Under the pieces are notes generated by a model. That model was given only the letters and a program-made list of their open reading frames with translations. It was not told the DNA's origin and did not search any database. Positions 11,504 through 25,389 of a stretch of 64,000 nt of DNA are shown here, in pieces. Source of the DNA: Filosporella fistucella. Lineage: Eukaryota; Ascomycota; Leotiomycetes; Helotiales. The translations under genes and the position numbers were made by a program. Location of the stretch: the NCBI GenBank assembly GCA_030077755.1, contig JAQJZZ010000010.1, forward strand, positions 4,588,001 to 4,652,000, given 5' to 3'. Position 1 is the first letter of the stretch, and every line of letters begins with the position of its first letter.

Positions 11504-14500
11504 TCAGCGGAATAAATTACGAATACCTTCCGCCACCCCACCTCTAGCCTTTCCAACTCCCTTGGCTTTCTTCCCATGCTTGTGCTCGGGCTTCTGAATC
11601 TGTGGTGGTGCTGCAAAATCCACCTGCTTGATATTTTCCTTGGCCTCACTTCCAGCATCTGAAAGAACTGGAAGTAGCGAGACTTTGCTCTGATTTAAGC
11701 TCTGGCTAACACTATTTGCACTCGAAGTCCGAACTGGAGGAGTAATGATTCGATGTCCATCATGACTCCAGCTCTTGACCTTCGATGTGGTTAATCTATG
11801 AAGAGTGTTCGCCGGACTTCCATTTGGTCCGCATGACAAGGCAGCCAGGGCTTCAAAGGAATTAGCTTGAACCAGAACTTCCTTCTCATCATGTCTCGCT
11901 GCTAATCGAATCCTTGTATGCTCTTCAGCATCTGTAATTTGGATCGAATCGGTGGAATGATAGTCATTACGAGATGGTGTTGACTTCGGATTATCGATTT
12001 CCATAGGCTCCTCACCTTCTACAGTCATGTGCAAACTTGCCATACTACCTGAACGTTTGGTGAAATTACTTGTGATGCTGGCAACACTTAGCTTGCGCAT
12101 CATTGAGCTTGCAGATGCGCGAACTAAATGTTCGCTTCTGGCACGTCCACTCATCCCAGGATAGGGTAGAACATCCCTAGTCCAGACGTCCGACAGAAGA
12201 GTTTCGAGGCGAATTCGGTCTGCGCGAGAAGGTGCCAAGACTGGAATCCGGTTTGTTGTAAGTAGTGATTGAGATCTGTTAATTGATGCGGTCGATGGTG
12301 CATCTTTGAAAGTATTTGTGTTTTTGATAATAACCTGGCAAAGTCCTGACAGTGGGCCGAACGTAGTTGCTCTATGAATTGATATCCTTCTAGCAATTGT
12401 TCCTGCCCACCGTTAATCAACCTGAGTATGACACCACGCTAGAGAAGTAAAGATCGACAATCATTATTTACCTGGTTTTCCAAAGACTGTCCCCATGGGC
12501 TTAATGGCCAGTGACAGTGATGTGAACAATGCTTCATCTCCAGAATCAAGAATGTCTTTACAAGATCGATCGATAAGACGACTTCGCCACTCCAGCTCCT
12601 CTTTTGGAGAACATGCACTCATAGTGATCTCGAACAATTGATGATCGCATTCAAAAATTAACTTCCACGAGAAAGGTGCTGTGTGGCATTGTAGACCTAA
12701 GGTTTGGTTAGCAAAATTGCACTGTTGATTCTATACCAATCCTGCGAGTAAACCACGAATACATACCTCTACCATTGTCAACCTCCTCAATTCTGACTTC
12801 GCTCAGGCTTATGCATGCCTGTACTGTATACACTTGGCCAGCTCCTGTTGACAATAGGAGAAAGTCACGATACAAAAGACAAATGAGGTACTGGCCATCG
12901 ACGGAATCTTTCGTTTGCCATGATATATGCAGTACGCCGCAGAGGTGGACGTGGCCAAGGGTACGAATTGCATTCTTCGACCGAGAGCCAGGCTAGAAGA
13001 TAGTTTAGTAGTTGTGGCCAGATATCATCAGCATTACTCTCACCAAGTCGGGTAGAACAAGTCGGTCTTGCAAAAGCCAGGACTTTTCAATTGTAGCTTT
13101 CATACGTGGATCATCAGTTGCTCTATTGATCTCGGTGGTTGCTTCTCGAAGCCTAATGAGGACATTTTGAATTTCCATATGAGCATCTGGACAATCACAG
13201 ACTGGTGTGTGCTTCAAAAGCTCCGAAAACAGTAGTGGATATCGACACACTCTCTGTATCGGCTAGAAAGGGTCAGCAGCAGCATGAAGGGAGTTACAAA
13301 GGTCTGACCTTGACCAAAAGATCACCAATTGTAAGTGACTTCTTTGAATTGTCTTGTTGACTATTGATCGAGGCAAGAGATGACGCAAGCGCTTCGAGCC
13401 CTTTCTGGTAAAGATCCCACTGAGGCATTGTTCTATAAGTGGATGCAACATCTTTTATCATCATCTCATACTTAGCCCCATATTCCTCATAAATGAAGAA
13501 TCGGTGCATCTATGAGGTGGCTATCAGTAATCATTGTATGAAGCTCAATGAGAGAGACTTACCTTGGCTCCAAATACTTTGGCTGCTTTGGCTGCAATTT
13601 CAGGCTCTGCCGTCATGCCTGGAACCTGTTGAAGCCAAGCAGCACCAGTTGCATGTTCTGGCACAGCATCAAGGCTTCTCCAACGATGATGCCCATTTGT
13701 TTTGGAGGCTAACACGGATTCCGAACAAGCCATCTGCGTGTATTCGGAATGAGGTACTGCTTTGTGGAGTCCTCCTAAAAGTGATTCGTGTAATTCGATA
13801 ATCTCATCTAGGTTTCGACTGATTGATCCTCGGAGATTCAAAGTTATACTTGGAATAGCGGCCAAGAGAGTGACATAAACCTATAAATAAGTGTTTGCTC
13901 TCGTTGGAAGATAGTGGAACCTACGTGTTTGAGAAACCTGACATCTGCTACATAACTCTCCTCGGTGGTTATGATCTCTTCGAGAATACGGCGCCGTTGT
14001 AACAGACGATTCATGACAGCTTTTTCAATTACAGCTCCTCCCGGAACGTATGAGCTATCCTCCGAATGACGCCAGGCATTCGACGCCTTGCTACTGCGGT
14101 CTGTCCGTTGATGGCGGGAGGACACACCTGTTCTTTTCGACTGTGGAGCGACACTCAGACTTGCAAGACTAATGCTTGCACTTTTAACAGCCGTGACAAA
14201 GCCATATGAAGATCCGGAAGAGGACTTTTTATGTGCAGACCTTCTTCGTGTTCCGGGAGATTCAGACAGATCGTAGTCGGATGCTGGTAGATTGAAATCA
14301 CAGCTAACGGTCTTTCCCCGTTGCGTTGCTCGTCTCTGCAGAGTCTTCATCCATTTGTTGAACGGCTTTCCACCATCAATAGGCAAGGGCCGATTAGCAT
14401 AAGCATCGACATCATCCAAGGAGAACCGTTGGCGGGCAATAGAATCCCCAATGATAACTTCATCTGCTTGAAATGACAATCCTAAAGCGGTAATGTTATC

Positions 14501-14731
14501 TAAAGTATCTTCCCCCTCGCTCTTCTGGCTATCGGGCGTCTGTCCAAGGTCATTTCTCAAATCAACGTGCTCAAAAACCTCACCACCATCATCATTGGGA
14601 ACATTTCGGATGGATGGGGGAGGGATTGGAGTTCCCCAGCTAGTCTTGCGAGAAATATGCATCGAGTTTCGACGCGAAACAGGTGGTGTAGGCTCATCTG
14701 TGCCATTAGGGGCTGTGTTGAAATGATCCAT
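11504..14731 (-). CDS. Rho guanine nucleotide exchange factor, DH-PH type
   Basis: Seven minus-strand exons: 13925-14731, 13563-13880, 13309-13509, 13044-13262, 12767-12992, 12472-12696 and 11504-12402, giving 964 aa. Residues 1-240 are Ser/Pro-rich and probably disordered. The DH domain spans about 245-510: it opens RRRILEEIITTEESYVADVRFLKH and contains the conserved helix PIQRVCRYPLLFSELLKH at about 443-460. A PH-like domain follows (about 516-660: YLICLLYRDFLLLS, then WKLIFECDHQLFEI and EELEWRSRLIDR). The C-terminal ~300 residues are low-complexity and end in a basic KHGKKAKG stretch. DH-PH proteins load GTP onto Rho/Cdc42-type GTPases at the cell cortex. All six introns are 43-118 bp with matching phases. 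I cannot say which GTPase is the target. MDHFNTAPNG is chosen as start because the upstream in-frame extension has no ATG. The gene is head-to-head with NAS2. Confidence 0.92.
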
Positions 14732-15426
14732 GATTGGAGACAAGAACCAAAATGTTAACACAATATCTTTCCAAGAGTCCAAGAATGATTTGCTCGCTTT
14801 GAAGAGCAAATCTGGTTGTAACAAGGAGATATGTTAAGGGCGACAAGAATGGGATGTGAAAGCAAGACGTCAAGTAGCAGGAGTGGAAGGTAAACGTAGG
14901 TACGGGTAACCAGGCGACGAGGAGTGAGAGGAAAGAGCAAGTCTACGACATAACGAGCCAGCCTACTGGAGATCTTAGAAACAATATCTTTAGACTGTTC
15001 ACTTCTGTCGCAAGATGTAGAAACAGCAAAACATTAATTGATAATCAACCTGGGTTCCGATGAACCCATTGATTCCTTGCAGAATTCTGATCCCATATTG
15101 GATCAACACAATAGACGGAGGGTGAACTTTCATCCTGAGGCTCTATCACATTGTATTCCCTACACTTATGTCGAACTCTTCTGGAGGGAGGTTGATTCTA
15201 CCACCTCGCCTTGCCGAGGGAAAATCTGTGGACACAAGAAATATGCATCTATTCACACTATTCATGCTGTTTTGGACTTGTGGGTCGCTTAGTCATTGCC
15301 ATGTGAATTACCCCGCCTCGGGCCGCCATTCGACGCGGCTTTCGCAGCCTGCTGTGATACAAGGCTGAGAACATAAAGCTTCCAAACCTGCATCTGCAAC
15401 TTTGCAAATTGACTGTACAGTCAGAA
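14732..15426. promoter_or_regulatory. Divergent promoter, RhoGEF / NAS2
   Basis: This 695 bp spacer separates the start codons of the minus-strand RhoGEF gene and the plus-strand NAS2 gene. No coding signal is seen. It must hold both promoters; no specific site stands out. Confidence 0.6.
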
Positions 15427-16282
15427 ATGGGATTACCTTTAAGAATGGAAAACCTACACGCACCTACCGTCCCTTCAGGTCCTACCTCTGGACCTACAAG
15501 CATCAATGGGACACAAACGGATGGAATGACGTTTGGTCAACTACAAGCAAAGAAAGACAACATTGAAGCGGAGATCAGTGCACTGAGCAGCGTTCTCGAT
15601 TCTGTATGTTTATCAATGACGACGGCCGCAATATATACTAATGTCAAAAGCACGGAGTGGATATGAACACCAGGCTCCTTACACCTGATGGCTTTCCTCG
15701 GGCAGACTTGGATGTGGCACAAAGTATGTCTATGCCTCTTCTATGAGAAAGGGTTATTGACCATGTTTTAGTCAGAACTACGAGATCGCGCATAATCTAC
15801 CTCAAGAACGACCATAAAGCACTTATGACTGTCATTGAGAAATACCTCCATGAACACTTTGCAAGACTGGCCGAGGAAGGTAAAAAGGATGAACCAACCG
15901 CAGACGGAACGCAAAACCCAAGTATGCCCTCGAGCGAAGTCCCCAATGTTCTGAGCCCTCCGTTTGCGAAGGTCAACAGCGTTGTATCCGGAAGCCCAGC
16001 AGAAACTGCAGGTATGAAGGCTGGAGACGAGATTAGGAATTTTGGATATGTGAACAATACCAACCATGATGGGCTCAAAAGAGTTGCAGAATGTGTGCAG
16101 GGCAATGAAGGAGTAAGTCTTATCAAAAAGTGTTGACGTTAAATTAATTCGGGTAGCGGAACGTCCTCGTCAAGGTTTCAAGGGTAGTTAACCAGCGACG
16201 ACAAGAGTTACAATTAAATCTCACCCCAAGAAAAGATTGGGGTGGTAGAGGGATGCTTGGTTGCCATATTCTTCCTCTTTAG
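15427..16282 (+). CDS. NAS2: 26S proteasome assembly chaperone Nas2 (PSMD9/p27)
   Basis: Exons 15427-15603, 15651-15723, 15772-16112 and 16157-16282 encode 238 aa. The N-terminal helical domain has LQAKKDNIEAEISALSSVLDS then GVDMNTRLLTPDGFPRADLDV and IRTTRSRIIYLKNDHKALM, which are hallmarks of Nas2/PSMD9. A PDZ domain follows at about 140-225 (PFAKVNSVVSGSPAETAGMK, GDEIRNFGYVN, and the closing LNLTPRKDWGGRGMLGCHI). Nas2 binds the Rpt5 C-terminus during assembly of the proteasome base. All three introns are 44-48 bp with GTATGT or GTAAGT donors. A second in-frame ATG lies six codons downstream, so the first residues are uncertain. Length is typical of the family. Confidence 0.95.
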
Positions 16283-16930
16283 ATTAAAGTTTCTTTTACG
16301 CATTTATTGGGATTTGGCAACGGTTATCAAGCGCTGGTGTTGCATGGATGGCGTTCTATGAATCGAATCTTGCCAGCAAACAGTACCAGAAGTAGAATGA
16401 GATGCAATGAATCAATGACACAAAAGCATGATTATCTCAGTCGGATGGTGTGCTTGTGTATTGAGAGAAGCAACCTATGCACATTAATGTGACATATTTA
16501 CAGAGAATTTGAGGAGTAAATGACGAGGAAGATACTTTTGGATTGCTGTGGAACATATCTCTTTGTCAATTATCATATATCTGGGAAGAAAAAAATGTTC
16601 ATGTTCTTGTGATAGAGTTTGCCATTACAGCCCAGCTTTGAGATCCCGCATCATCACGTGCGTTGTCGCTTAACAAAGAATTTTAGGCTCAGCGCAATCC
16701 GACCTGACCAAAACATCCTCTGGTGGGAAATCGAATCAATATCCACCACGTCCACAAACAAAACACTCAAGAACGGTTAGCCACCCCATATCTGCTGGGA
16801 AAAGCGCTCAATACCATCATACACTCTCAACTACTACTTCTGCAAATACTAACGTCTTTATCGCAGTCTGAGAAATCCTCCTCGGCTCTGTTTACATCAC
16901 TCTCACAACTTGCACACCACATCTACAAAC
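16283..16930. promoter_or_regulatory. Intergenic; Ran GTPase promoter
   Basis: This stretch is 648 bp with no gene seen. A CACGTG E-box lies at 16655-16660, about 270 bp before the Ran start codon. The last ~60 bases are C/T-rich, ending ACATCTACAAACATGG, typical of a strongly expressed fungal gene. Confidence 0.5.
16655..16660. promoter_or_regulatory. CACGTG E-box upstream of Ran gene
   Basis: A perfect CACGTG palindrome sits ~270 bp before the Ran start codon. It is the class-B bHLH target; the window itself encodes a bHLH protein with matching specificity residues, but any link is speculation. Confidence 0.3.
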
Positions 16931-17852
<922 letters not shown>

Positions 17853-19371
17853 ATCGCACCATCCGATATCTGAGGCGGTAGCAATCCTTTCTTAGCAGCA
17901 TCTTAGAAAGTTCTTTTTCGGCGATATTTGCATTTTTTGTTCCCCTGGTCCTTGCAGATAGAGGCAGAGGGCAATGGCTTCTTCTTTGATTACGGACACA
18001 GATTCTCATGCGATAGCGTGCATGTAGAGGGATGGGAGGAACCATGATGAGCGATGAAGAAATCTGAGGGCAGTGATGACTTTTATCACACTGCACTCCA
18101 CAGCCTTAAGTAGTTAGGTAGACTATCAAAAGCCATGACTTTATAATGGATCACGGTGAAGGCACAGCTTTACAGGTGACTTGAACTAACCACCCTTTGA
18201 CATGCTCATTTTTCATGTTGAAATTTATTTGGAATGAGCCAGCATGATGATTGTATCCATGTGTGTGTGTGTGTTTAAATTGTCTTTCGACGTGTACCTT
18301 AGCCTCGTGAGCATGAAATAGTGGCTATCTCCAATGTGACAAGAGATGATCATTGTCAGCCTTTTCTTATTGTACGTGTGTCACATCAGAGAGTAATTCA
18401 TAAGTTTGGCCTCTTTCACCGGCAGACCTTTGATTCGCAGGCTCGGTCGCTTTCCAAGGTACGAGGACATTTCGATATTTTACGTCTTCAACGCTTTCAC
18501 GCTTTGACGCTAAGCCTCGCTAGGCAGCTCGACGAAGCTACCCCTCTTCGCAATTGCGCAACTTCGAACCACACTCTCTCTACCTTACCAAACTTAGAGA
18601 AACCCAAAAAAAAGAAGCATTGCACTATGCTTTGTCACCGATGAACTTCTTTCTTTGTGCCAGTTGAATGAGTATAGTCTGACTATATTCCTGCTTTGAA
18701 GATAATATCCAGAGGTCAAACTTCAAGCACTATCAGGAAGAGGTGTCGAGGCCATCAGTGCGAGATGTCAATGTCGATGTATGTGGAACATATTCCGACA
18801 TAAACAAGCTCAACAAGCTCGAGCTTGTTTTTCCTAGGCACTTCAGAGCGGTGACTGCGGTACCTTTTGCCGGCATGGGCGAGCGCCTGAAAACACCGCC
18901 GCATGGACTACCTTCCGAATCTTTCTCAAGCTCCCCGATTTTCCCGGCTGGTTAAACATCGCAATGCAACCTAGTACCGTACTGTAAGTACCCATCGAGG
19001 TTGCTTATCATCTTCTCACGTCATCTCAACCTTGTCTTCACATATGATGATGGAAGCTACCCTGGTTCTTCGTTATTTGATTTGCAAGAACCTCTACGGA
19101 TAGAGCTGTGCCCCTTCTTGTACTTTGCCGGCGCTCCATGCTAGACTTCTTCCACATCGGTGAGAAGGGGGATCTTCGCTGATAGACACATATCAACCCT
19201 GGTCGGAATTATTTTCTGCCCTCGAATGCAGTGCCGTGAAGGGAAGGAGGAGCTTCTACGACAGCGGGGTGAAGATGATTTACCCCACCATATAGGCAGG
19301 CTTGTGTTCTTCTCATTCTACTTCCTCTTTCCTCCCTTTCCCACTCTTGTTTCTGTTATAGTTGCATCGCC
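17853..19371. other. 1.5 kb intergenic region
   Basis: The 3' flank of the Ran gene is followed by the upstream region of the carboxypeptidase gene. No conserved ORF or RNA gene was recognised. It contains a (GT)7 microsatellite at 18261-18274 and a C/T-rich leader just before 19372. Confidence 0.5.
18261..18274 (+). repeat. (GT)7 microsatellite
   Basis: Seven perfect GT dinucleotides occur in the intergenic region downstream of the Ran gene. Confidence 0.9.
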
Positions 19372-21605
19372 ATGATGCTGTTTGCTTTTGCATATGTATT
19401 TGTCTTGCTTTCATCCGTGGAGGGAATGAAGCGGACGCAACCAAATTTACAGGCTCGATCCAGCTACACTCCGAAAGATGCCAGACAGCTTCCAGCGAAT
19501 GCTACAGGCGTGCAAACAATCACTACTCCACAAAACATAACTATTCGCTACAAAGAGCCGGGCAAAGATGGCGTTTGCGAGACAACTCCAGGTGTCAAAT
19601 CCTATTCAGGTTATATCGACCTTGATGTATATATCTTGAGGCCCCGCAGGACATTGATCCATGATACTGATAGACTTCAAGGAAAACGCTCACACCTTCT
19701 TCTGGTTTTTTGAAGCTCGAAAGAACCCGAAGGAAGCTCCAATTACTCTTTGGTTGAATGGCGGGCCTGGCTCGGATTCATTAATTGGACTCTTTCAAGG
19801 TTAATGAGGACTGAGATATTGAGTATATATATGCTGACATTAACAGAGCTTGGACCCTGTAATGTAACTGCGAATTTGACATCCCAAATCAACCCATACT
19901 CTTGGAACGAAGTTTCGAATCTTCTGTTCTTGTCGCAGCCGTTGGGTGTTGGATTCTCTTACGGACATGAGGAAGATGGCAGCTTGAATCGTGGTGCGTA
20001 GTGATAAGCAGTTCTGAGAAAATTCGTCATAAATTGAAATTTGGCTCAAGTACACGAAATTATACTGACTAACTACTAGTGACGGGCGCTTTCGAGAATG
20101 CTTCTGTAGCAGGTGTTAAGGGCAGATACCCAGTCATCAACGCCACTGCACTAGATACCACAGAGCTGTCAGCAGTTGCTGCTTGGCATGTCCTTCAGGG
20201 CTTCTTTGGAGGCCTCCCTCAGTTGGATGGAGATATCACTTCGAAAGAATTCAATCTTTGGACCGAGAGTTACGGTGGTCATTACGGGCCAGCTTTTTTC
20301 AACTATTTCTACGAGCAGAACCAATTGATCTCTAATGGCTCTACTCAAGGCATTGAGCTCAATTTCAACAGTTTGGGTGTTGGCAACGGTCTCATAGACG
20401 AGTATATTCAGGCACCTTTGTAAGACCATGGCATTCAGCTCCCATTCTACTTGTACTAACAGACACGAACCTAGCTACCCAGAATTTGCTGTTAACAGTA
20501 GGTTGCTAAGAGCAATTACTCCAGAACTTATCACTAACATATCATTCAAGACACATATGGAATAAAAGCATATAACGATACAGGTCAGTAGATATGCTGG
20601 GTGCGAGAGCTCATAACAAATATAATCAACTAATATCGCCAGTGTATAATTTTGCCAAATTTGCAACGTATCCAACCCTGGAAACATAGAATTCGAGGAA
20701 GGGAGCTAATTCGTACCTAGATATATGGGAAATGGCTGTCTTGAACAAATTAACTTTTGTCGAACTACTAATCGCACGACACTGAACGATCATGCTATTT
20801 GTACCGAAGCAGAAAATTTGTGCCGGGACACTGTCGAAGGAGTGTACTATAGCTACGGTGGGCGGGGCGTTTATGATATTCGCCACCCTTTCAATGATCC
20901 GAGCCCCCCGGAGTACTTTCAGGATTACTTAAATCTTCCATCCACCCAAAATGCGCTTGGGGTTAACCTCAACTATACCGAATCGAACGACGAAGTATAC
21001 TATGCATTTCAACAAACTGGAGACTTTGTGTTTCCCACATTTTTAGAAGACTTGGAGATGCTGTTGAATAACAGCGTTCGAGTGGCTCTATATTATGGGG
21101 ATGCTGATTATATCTGCAATTGGTAAAAGTTGCTATACAAACTGCGGATCACGGCTGACACTTTTGTAGGTTTGGCGGTGAAGCTGTTTCACTTGCCGTG
21201 AATTATACACACAAAAAGGAGTTTGCTGCGGCAGGGTATGCGCCGTTCAAGGTTGGTGGCATAGAATATGGTGAAGTCCGCCAATATGGCAACTTCAGTT
21301 TCCTTCGGATTTACGATGTAAGTTGCTCCATTGTTTATGCATTTGTATAGTCTAAAACAACACAGGCTGGACACCTCGTTCCATATTACCAACCAGAAGC
21401 ATCATTGGAGATGTTCAGACGTACTCTCCTTGGATTAGACATCGCCAGTGGAAATCTGAGGTTTTCCGGGAACTATTCGAGCACTGGAACGGCAAATTCG
21501 ACTCATACCGAGTCCTTTGTTCCTCTCCCATCGACAACAAGTTCCGCTGCTGCCTCAAGTTCAAATACGGCGATTACCACCGCGCCAGCTCATATTTTGA
21601 ACTAG
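19372..21605 (+). CDS. Secreted serine carboxypeptidase (S10 family)
   Basis: Ten exons: 19372-19626, 19682-19799, 19847-19993, 20080-20419, 20475-20497, 20551-20583, 20643-20667, 20721-21122, 21170-21317 and 21366-21605, giving 576 aa. A signal peptide ([18 protein letters not shown]) is followed by a propeptide-like segment, then [24 protein letters not shown] (oxyanion region) and [10 protein letters not shown]. The catalytic triad is present: Ser237 in [10 protein letters not shown], Asp443 in GDADYICNW and His500 in AGHLVPYY. Many N-X-S/T sites suggest glycosylation. The C-terminal Ser/Thr-rich tail (about 530-576) may be a linker. S10 enzymes remove C-terminal residues at acid pH in the vacuole or outside the cell; the signal peptide and tail favour secretion. 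Exons of 23, 33 and 25 nt in a row are unusual but are needed to restore the family sequence [20 protein letters not shown]. Confidence 0.94.
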
Positions 21606-22530
21606 GTCAGCTTGCCAATGAGGCTCCTTCTTGCGTAACGAGCGAAGTGTTCCTACATATAACTAAAGTCGATATATGTCAGTGTCGGTAATCGAGTCAT
21701 ATAATAGTTTTTTTGGAGACATATTGGGTGGTCAAAAAATAGCTGAGACTTGAAGAGTAATGTACTAGCTGAAATAGAAATGCCTTCGATCGACACGGCC
21801 AACTTGAGGCATTATTAGTGTCATAGGCGCCTGTATTCGTGGGCAAAATTCATGGAGGCTGGCTCATTGATATAGAAAATGCTCCCCAGTTCACGAGAGA
21901 TTTTTGGTAAAATGTCGACCATGCCTGCCTTAACCCCCTTTCAGGTGATTATTTATACTAAGAGACAGTGAAAACTTCCCTACTAGATCTGAGAGATATA
22001 ACGTTAGACTACTTGCTGATCTCTAGAAGTTTGTGACAAGATAATCACTCTTCCATCCTTTCACTGTTCAAAATACCAAAGTCAACAAAGGATGAAGAGT
22101 TGTAAACAAATCAAAGTCTACAAGAAAATTACCACAGGCTTACCATTTAGCATTAGAGGCCAACAAATACTGCCTGAGGTGAGTTAACAAGGCACCAAAC
22201 AAAAACGAAGCTCGAAATGACTGAATCTGCATTTTGAATCTCTCGCTGTGTAATTTCGTGTTGCTATGTTGATGTGTTTTTGTTGTTTCGGCCTGGCGGT
22301 TTTTTGGAATTTGGATTTCCATGCGGCCGCAAAACGCGAAACACCCAAACGCGACTTTCCACAACCGACATCCAACATCCACTTACGACTTTCAACTTAC
22401 TTTACGTTCATTGACAAGCACAACATCAATTTAAGTCGACTAAATTCAGTACCCTTCTATCTTTAAGGAGCTTTCCTCCAGATATACAATTGAAACTTTA
22501 CAAGCTGGCATATTATGAATATCAGCTACA
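21606..22530. other. Intergenic; upstream of homeobox gene
   Basis: 925 bp without recognisable genes. It holds the 3' flank of the carboxypeptidase gene and presumably the promoter and 5' leader of the homeobox gene. No clear motif is seen. Confidence 0.5.
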
Positions 22531-24532
22531 ATGAGTGACGCGACTTCACCCCCACCTCGCTCCTCCTCCACTGCTCCAGCAAGTGAAGCTCGCAATAATT
22601 CCGATTCCAGCTCTGGTGAATGCGAATTCGACTCATCTCTTGAAAAGACGACGACTGCAGCGGGAAGGGAGGAAGCTTCGGGCGATTCTGAAGGCAGGAC
22701 AGATGGGAAACAAAAGCGGAAGCGTACGAGGTAAGTTACCATATCGAACAACATGTTTTGTTCATATGAACACTTTGAAAGTGTCTAGCAACGCCTACTT
22801 TTCCCTGCTAGAACTCCCTGCTAATAATTGTGTGAATTACAGCCCCAAAGACCAAGCCATTCTTGAGGCCGAATATAAGCTCAACCCCAAGCCAAATAAA
22901 GCTGCACGAGCAGAAATTGTCGAAAAGGTTTCTCTGAATGAGAAGGAAGTGCAGGTCAGTTTGTATATTTTTCAATTCGGGGCTTCATATCTCGACGCGT
23001 CTTCATTTGCAAACACCTTTGCTGATATGTCTTACAGATATGGTTCCAGAACAGACGCCAGATCAATCGAAGAAAGTCACGCCCCTTATTACCACACGAA
23101 ATAGCAGCATTTGGACTTGGGGGCATGGCTGCTTTGTCTTCTGATCCAGCATCAATGGTTATGTTTAGCAGCAGTCAAGCTATTGGAGAGCAAACACGGC
23201 CAAGCTCGCAACCGGAAGCAAGTACTGGCCAAGAAGAGGAAGGGAGCTACCAGGATGAAGTCAAAATTCTACAATCAGAGGTGACTGTAGAGCCAGCCGC
23301 CCCAGCAAACACCCACGTTGTCGAACCAACTTCAGACGACCGACCTGATTCGCAGCCTCCAACTCTAACACGCCAAATGTCATCACCGTTGCCGGCCAAT
23401 AATGGCAGCTCATTCTCAGTCTCCAACGATGTTGCGACATCATTTTCATCTACTCCTGGTTACCTTGCCAATCGATGGAACAGTTCCTTCTCAACCCCTA
23501 CCATATCTCAAGCAGCCACTTTCGGTACCCCTCCCATGTAAGTTAATCACACGCCTGAGATGTACACCTGACTGACAAAATCACAGCTCTAATACAAACC
23601 AACCTGCTTCATGTCCCGAGAAGATAGATGAAACTGCTTCTACCCCAGCGTCAAGAATTCGATTATCTCTGTCGCTCGACGGCAAGGCAGAGCTTGTCTC
23701 AACATCACCATCTCCTCCTCGCCTCTCTAGCGAGCGACCAACCTCATCCGGATCCCTCATCCCACAGAAGCGAATGAGAACTCTTCATCGCAGTCAAAGT
23801 GCTCTTCCTTTTCCATCTCGCTCATTCATGGGCCAAGCACACACGCCATCTGTGCCCCGGTTACCAACTGGACGTTCCAGAGACACTCGTACTTGGCAGT
23901 TCTGTTGCGATGGTGAAGTTCGTGATGAGCTTACCACTCAAGCTGAGAACGAATCGTCCGGCTCAGCTGTAGCAGCAATCAGTCTGATCCGTTCTACTAG
24001 TAGCGCCGCCCTAAAGTCAAACGCTAACAAGCGCAATGCGCCTGCGGTGAAGAATGATTCAACCAAGCAGCCAGGAAAGCGAGCGAAACTGGGCAGGGCC
24101 ATGTCGAGTCTTGCTCGCCTGCAAAATCCTTCCAAGTCCCCCGAAAAGCCTGAGAAGGACTCGTTTGGGAAAGATAACCTGATGCGATCACCTTCGGGAG
24201 ATTCTGACAAAGAGAATTGGTTGCCTAATGAAAATGGAGCCACATCTCGTCGTCGACCATTACCATCCAGCCGTCCCGATCGTCCATCCCATTCTCGATC
24301 AGTCTTGGGTGAGAACCATAAGATTCCAGCTCATGCTTTGAATTTTGGAGGCAACAGGAACAGGAAAAGAAAGTCAACGGTGTCTCATGAAATTTTCGAG
24401 GACGAGGAGAATTCGGGAGATGTGGGTGAAGAAGTCGAAAAATTCATGCGTGGTGAAATTAGTCCAAGCAAGAAGGGCGACTTAGATGGTGTACAAGCAC
24501 TATTGTCGTTGAGTCAGGGAAATTGGCGATAG
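22531..24532 (+). CDS. Homeobox transcription factor (Yox1/Yhp1-like)
   Basis: Exons 22531-22730, 22843-22954, 23038-23537 and 23587-24532 encode 585 aa. A homeodomain covers about residues 60-122: KRKRTSPKDQAILEAEYKLN, NEKEVQIWFQNRRQINRRK. The recognition helix WFQNRR is intact. An acidic Ser-rich N-terminus and a long disordered Ser/Pro region flank it. A second conserved-looking block lies at about 360-410 (RTWQFCCDGEVRDELTTQAE, AISLIRSTSS), a region fungal Yox1-like proteins share downstream of the homeodomain. In yeast these proteins repress cell-cycle genes; that role here is inference. An intron splits the homeodomain immediately before IWFQNRR (GTCAGT...TTACAG). A single homeodomain and no other DNA-binding domain are seen. 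Confidence 0.92.
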
Positions 24533-25389
24533 CCGGGGTTATTTTCGAGATGTGAGAATTCATGATGGAAGCGCTCAAAGATTGGGCTGCAGTGATGTCT
24601 GGTTTGGTTTTGCATAGCGTGGGGGTGTTTAAGTTCTCTGGTGGCGCTTCTGTGTTTATGGTTGATTCTGTTCTGAATATTCAAATACCAATTAGCAATG
24701 ATGAGATTTTTAGTACGATCATCGCTCCTTTACTCTTTGGAATCCTGTCTTGTGTGAAGCCATGGTGCTTCCACTGGATTAAATTTGTTCGTCTGTGTAT
24801 TAGAGGGACACTTTCACAGCTGCCTCATAGTAAAATGGGGTGCCGACAACGGCGCCTGACCTCTGGAAACTGTCTTCAAGTTTTCATCAAGAATTACTCT
24901 CGTTCTGTCCTCGGAAGGCGATGCTCCCTCCTATGCATACTTTTTGGAGGAAATGTTTTACTTAGCCTTGCTAAAAGAATAAGAGGCTTGAGGAGCAGGC
25001 CTGGGAGTATCTTCGGCAGAGCAGGAGGCAAGTACTGAAAGCCTTCTGGGTGTTGGCTTCTTATGGAGATATGCCAACCCCTCATTTGCTAATGTATTGC
25101 TGCCATACTGCATCATAGAGCCGAAGACATATATATCATCGAACGCCTTAGCAGATATTGGTATTTTTGTCCTCAAGACACTTTTGTGATAATACACGTG
25201 CCGGTGAATTTGAGGATGTCTGAATTTCGTCCCCAACATCGCGCCGATGAATATGGAGTTCACCTTTGAGGCCTTCTCGTCATCGATCATAGTGAATATA
25301 TTTTGGACGTTATAAAATTTTCGAGCCTCATCTTCTTACTTCATCTTTCCAACGCCATCAACAAAAACCTACAACCCATCAAGCTAATC
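24533..25389. other. Intergenic, 857 bp
   Basis: The 3' flank of the homeobox gene and upstream region of the next gene. A 158-codon open frame at 24562 has no recognisable features and lies in the expected 3' UTR. A CACGTG E-box is at 25195-25200. The last ~60 bases are A/C-rich leader. Confidence 0.45.

Noticed and set aside
24562..25038. 158-codon plus-strand ORF after the homeobox gene
   Set aside because: It lies in the expected 3' UTR, lacks a domain, and its hydrophobic stretches look random.
25303..25389. N-terminal extension of the 466-aa protein
   Set aside because: It has no ATG; the extension begins with TTG and runs through what looks like 5' leader.
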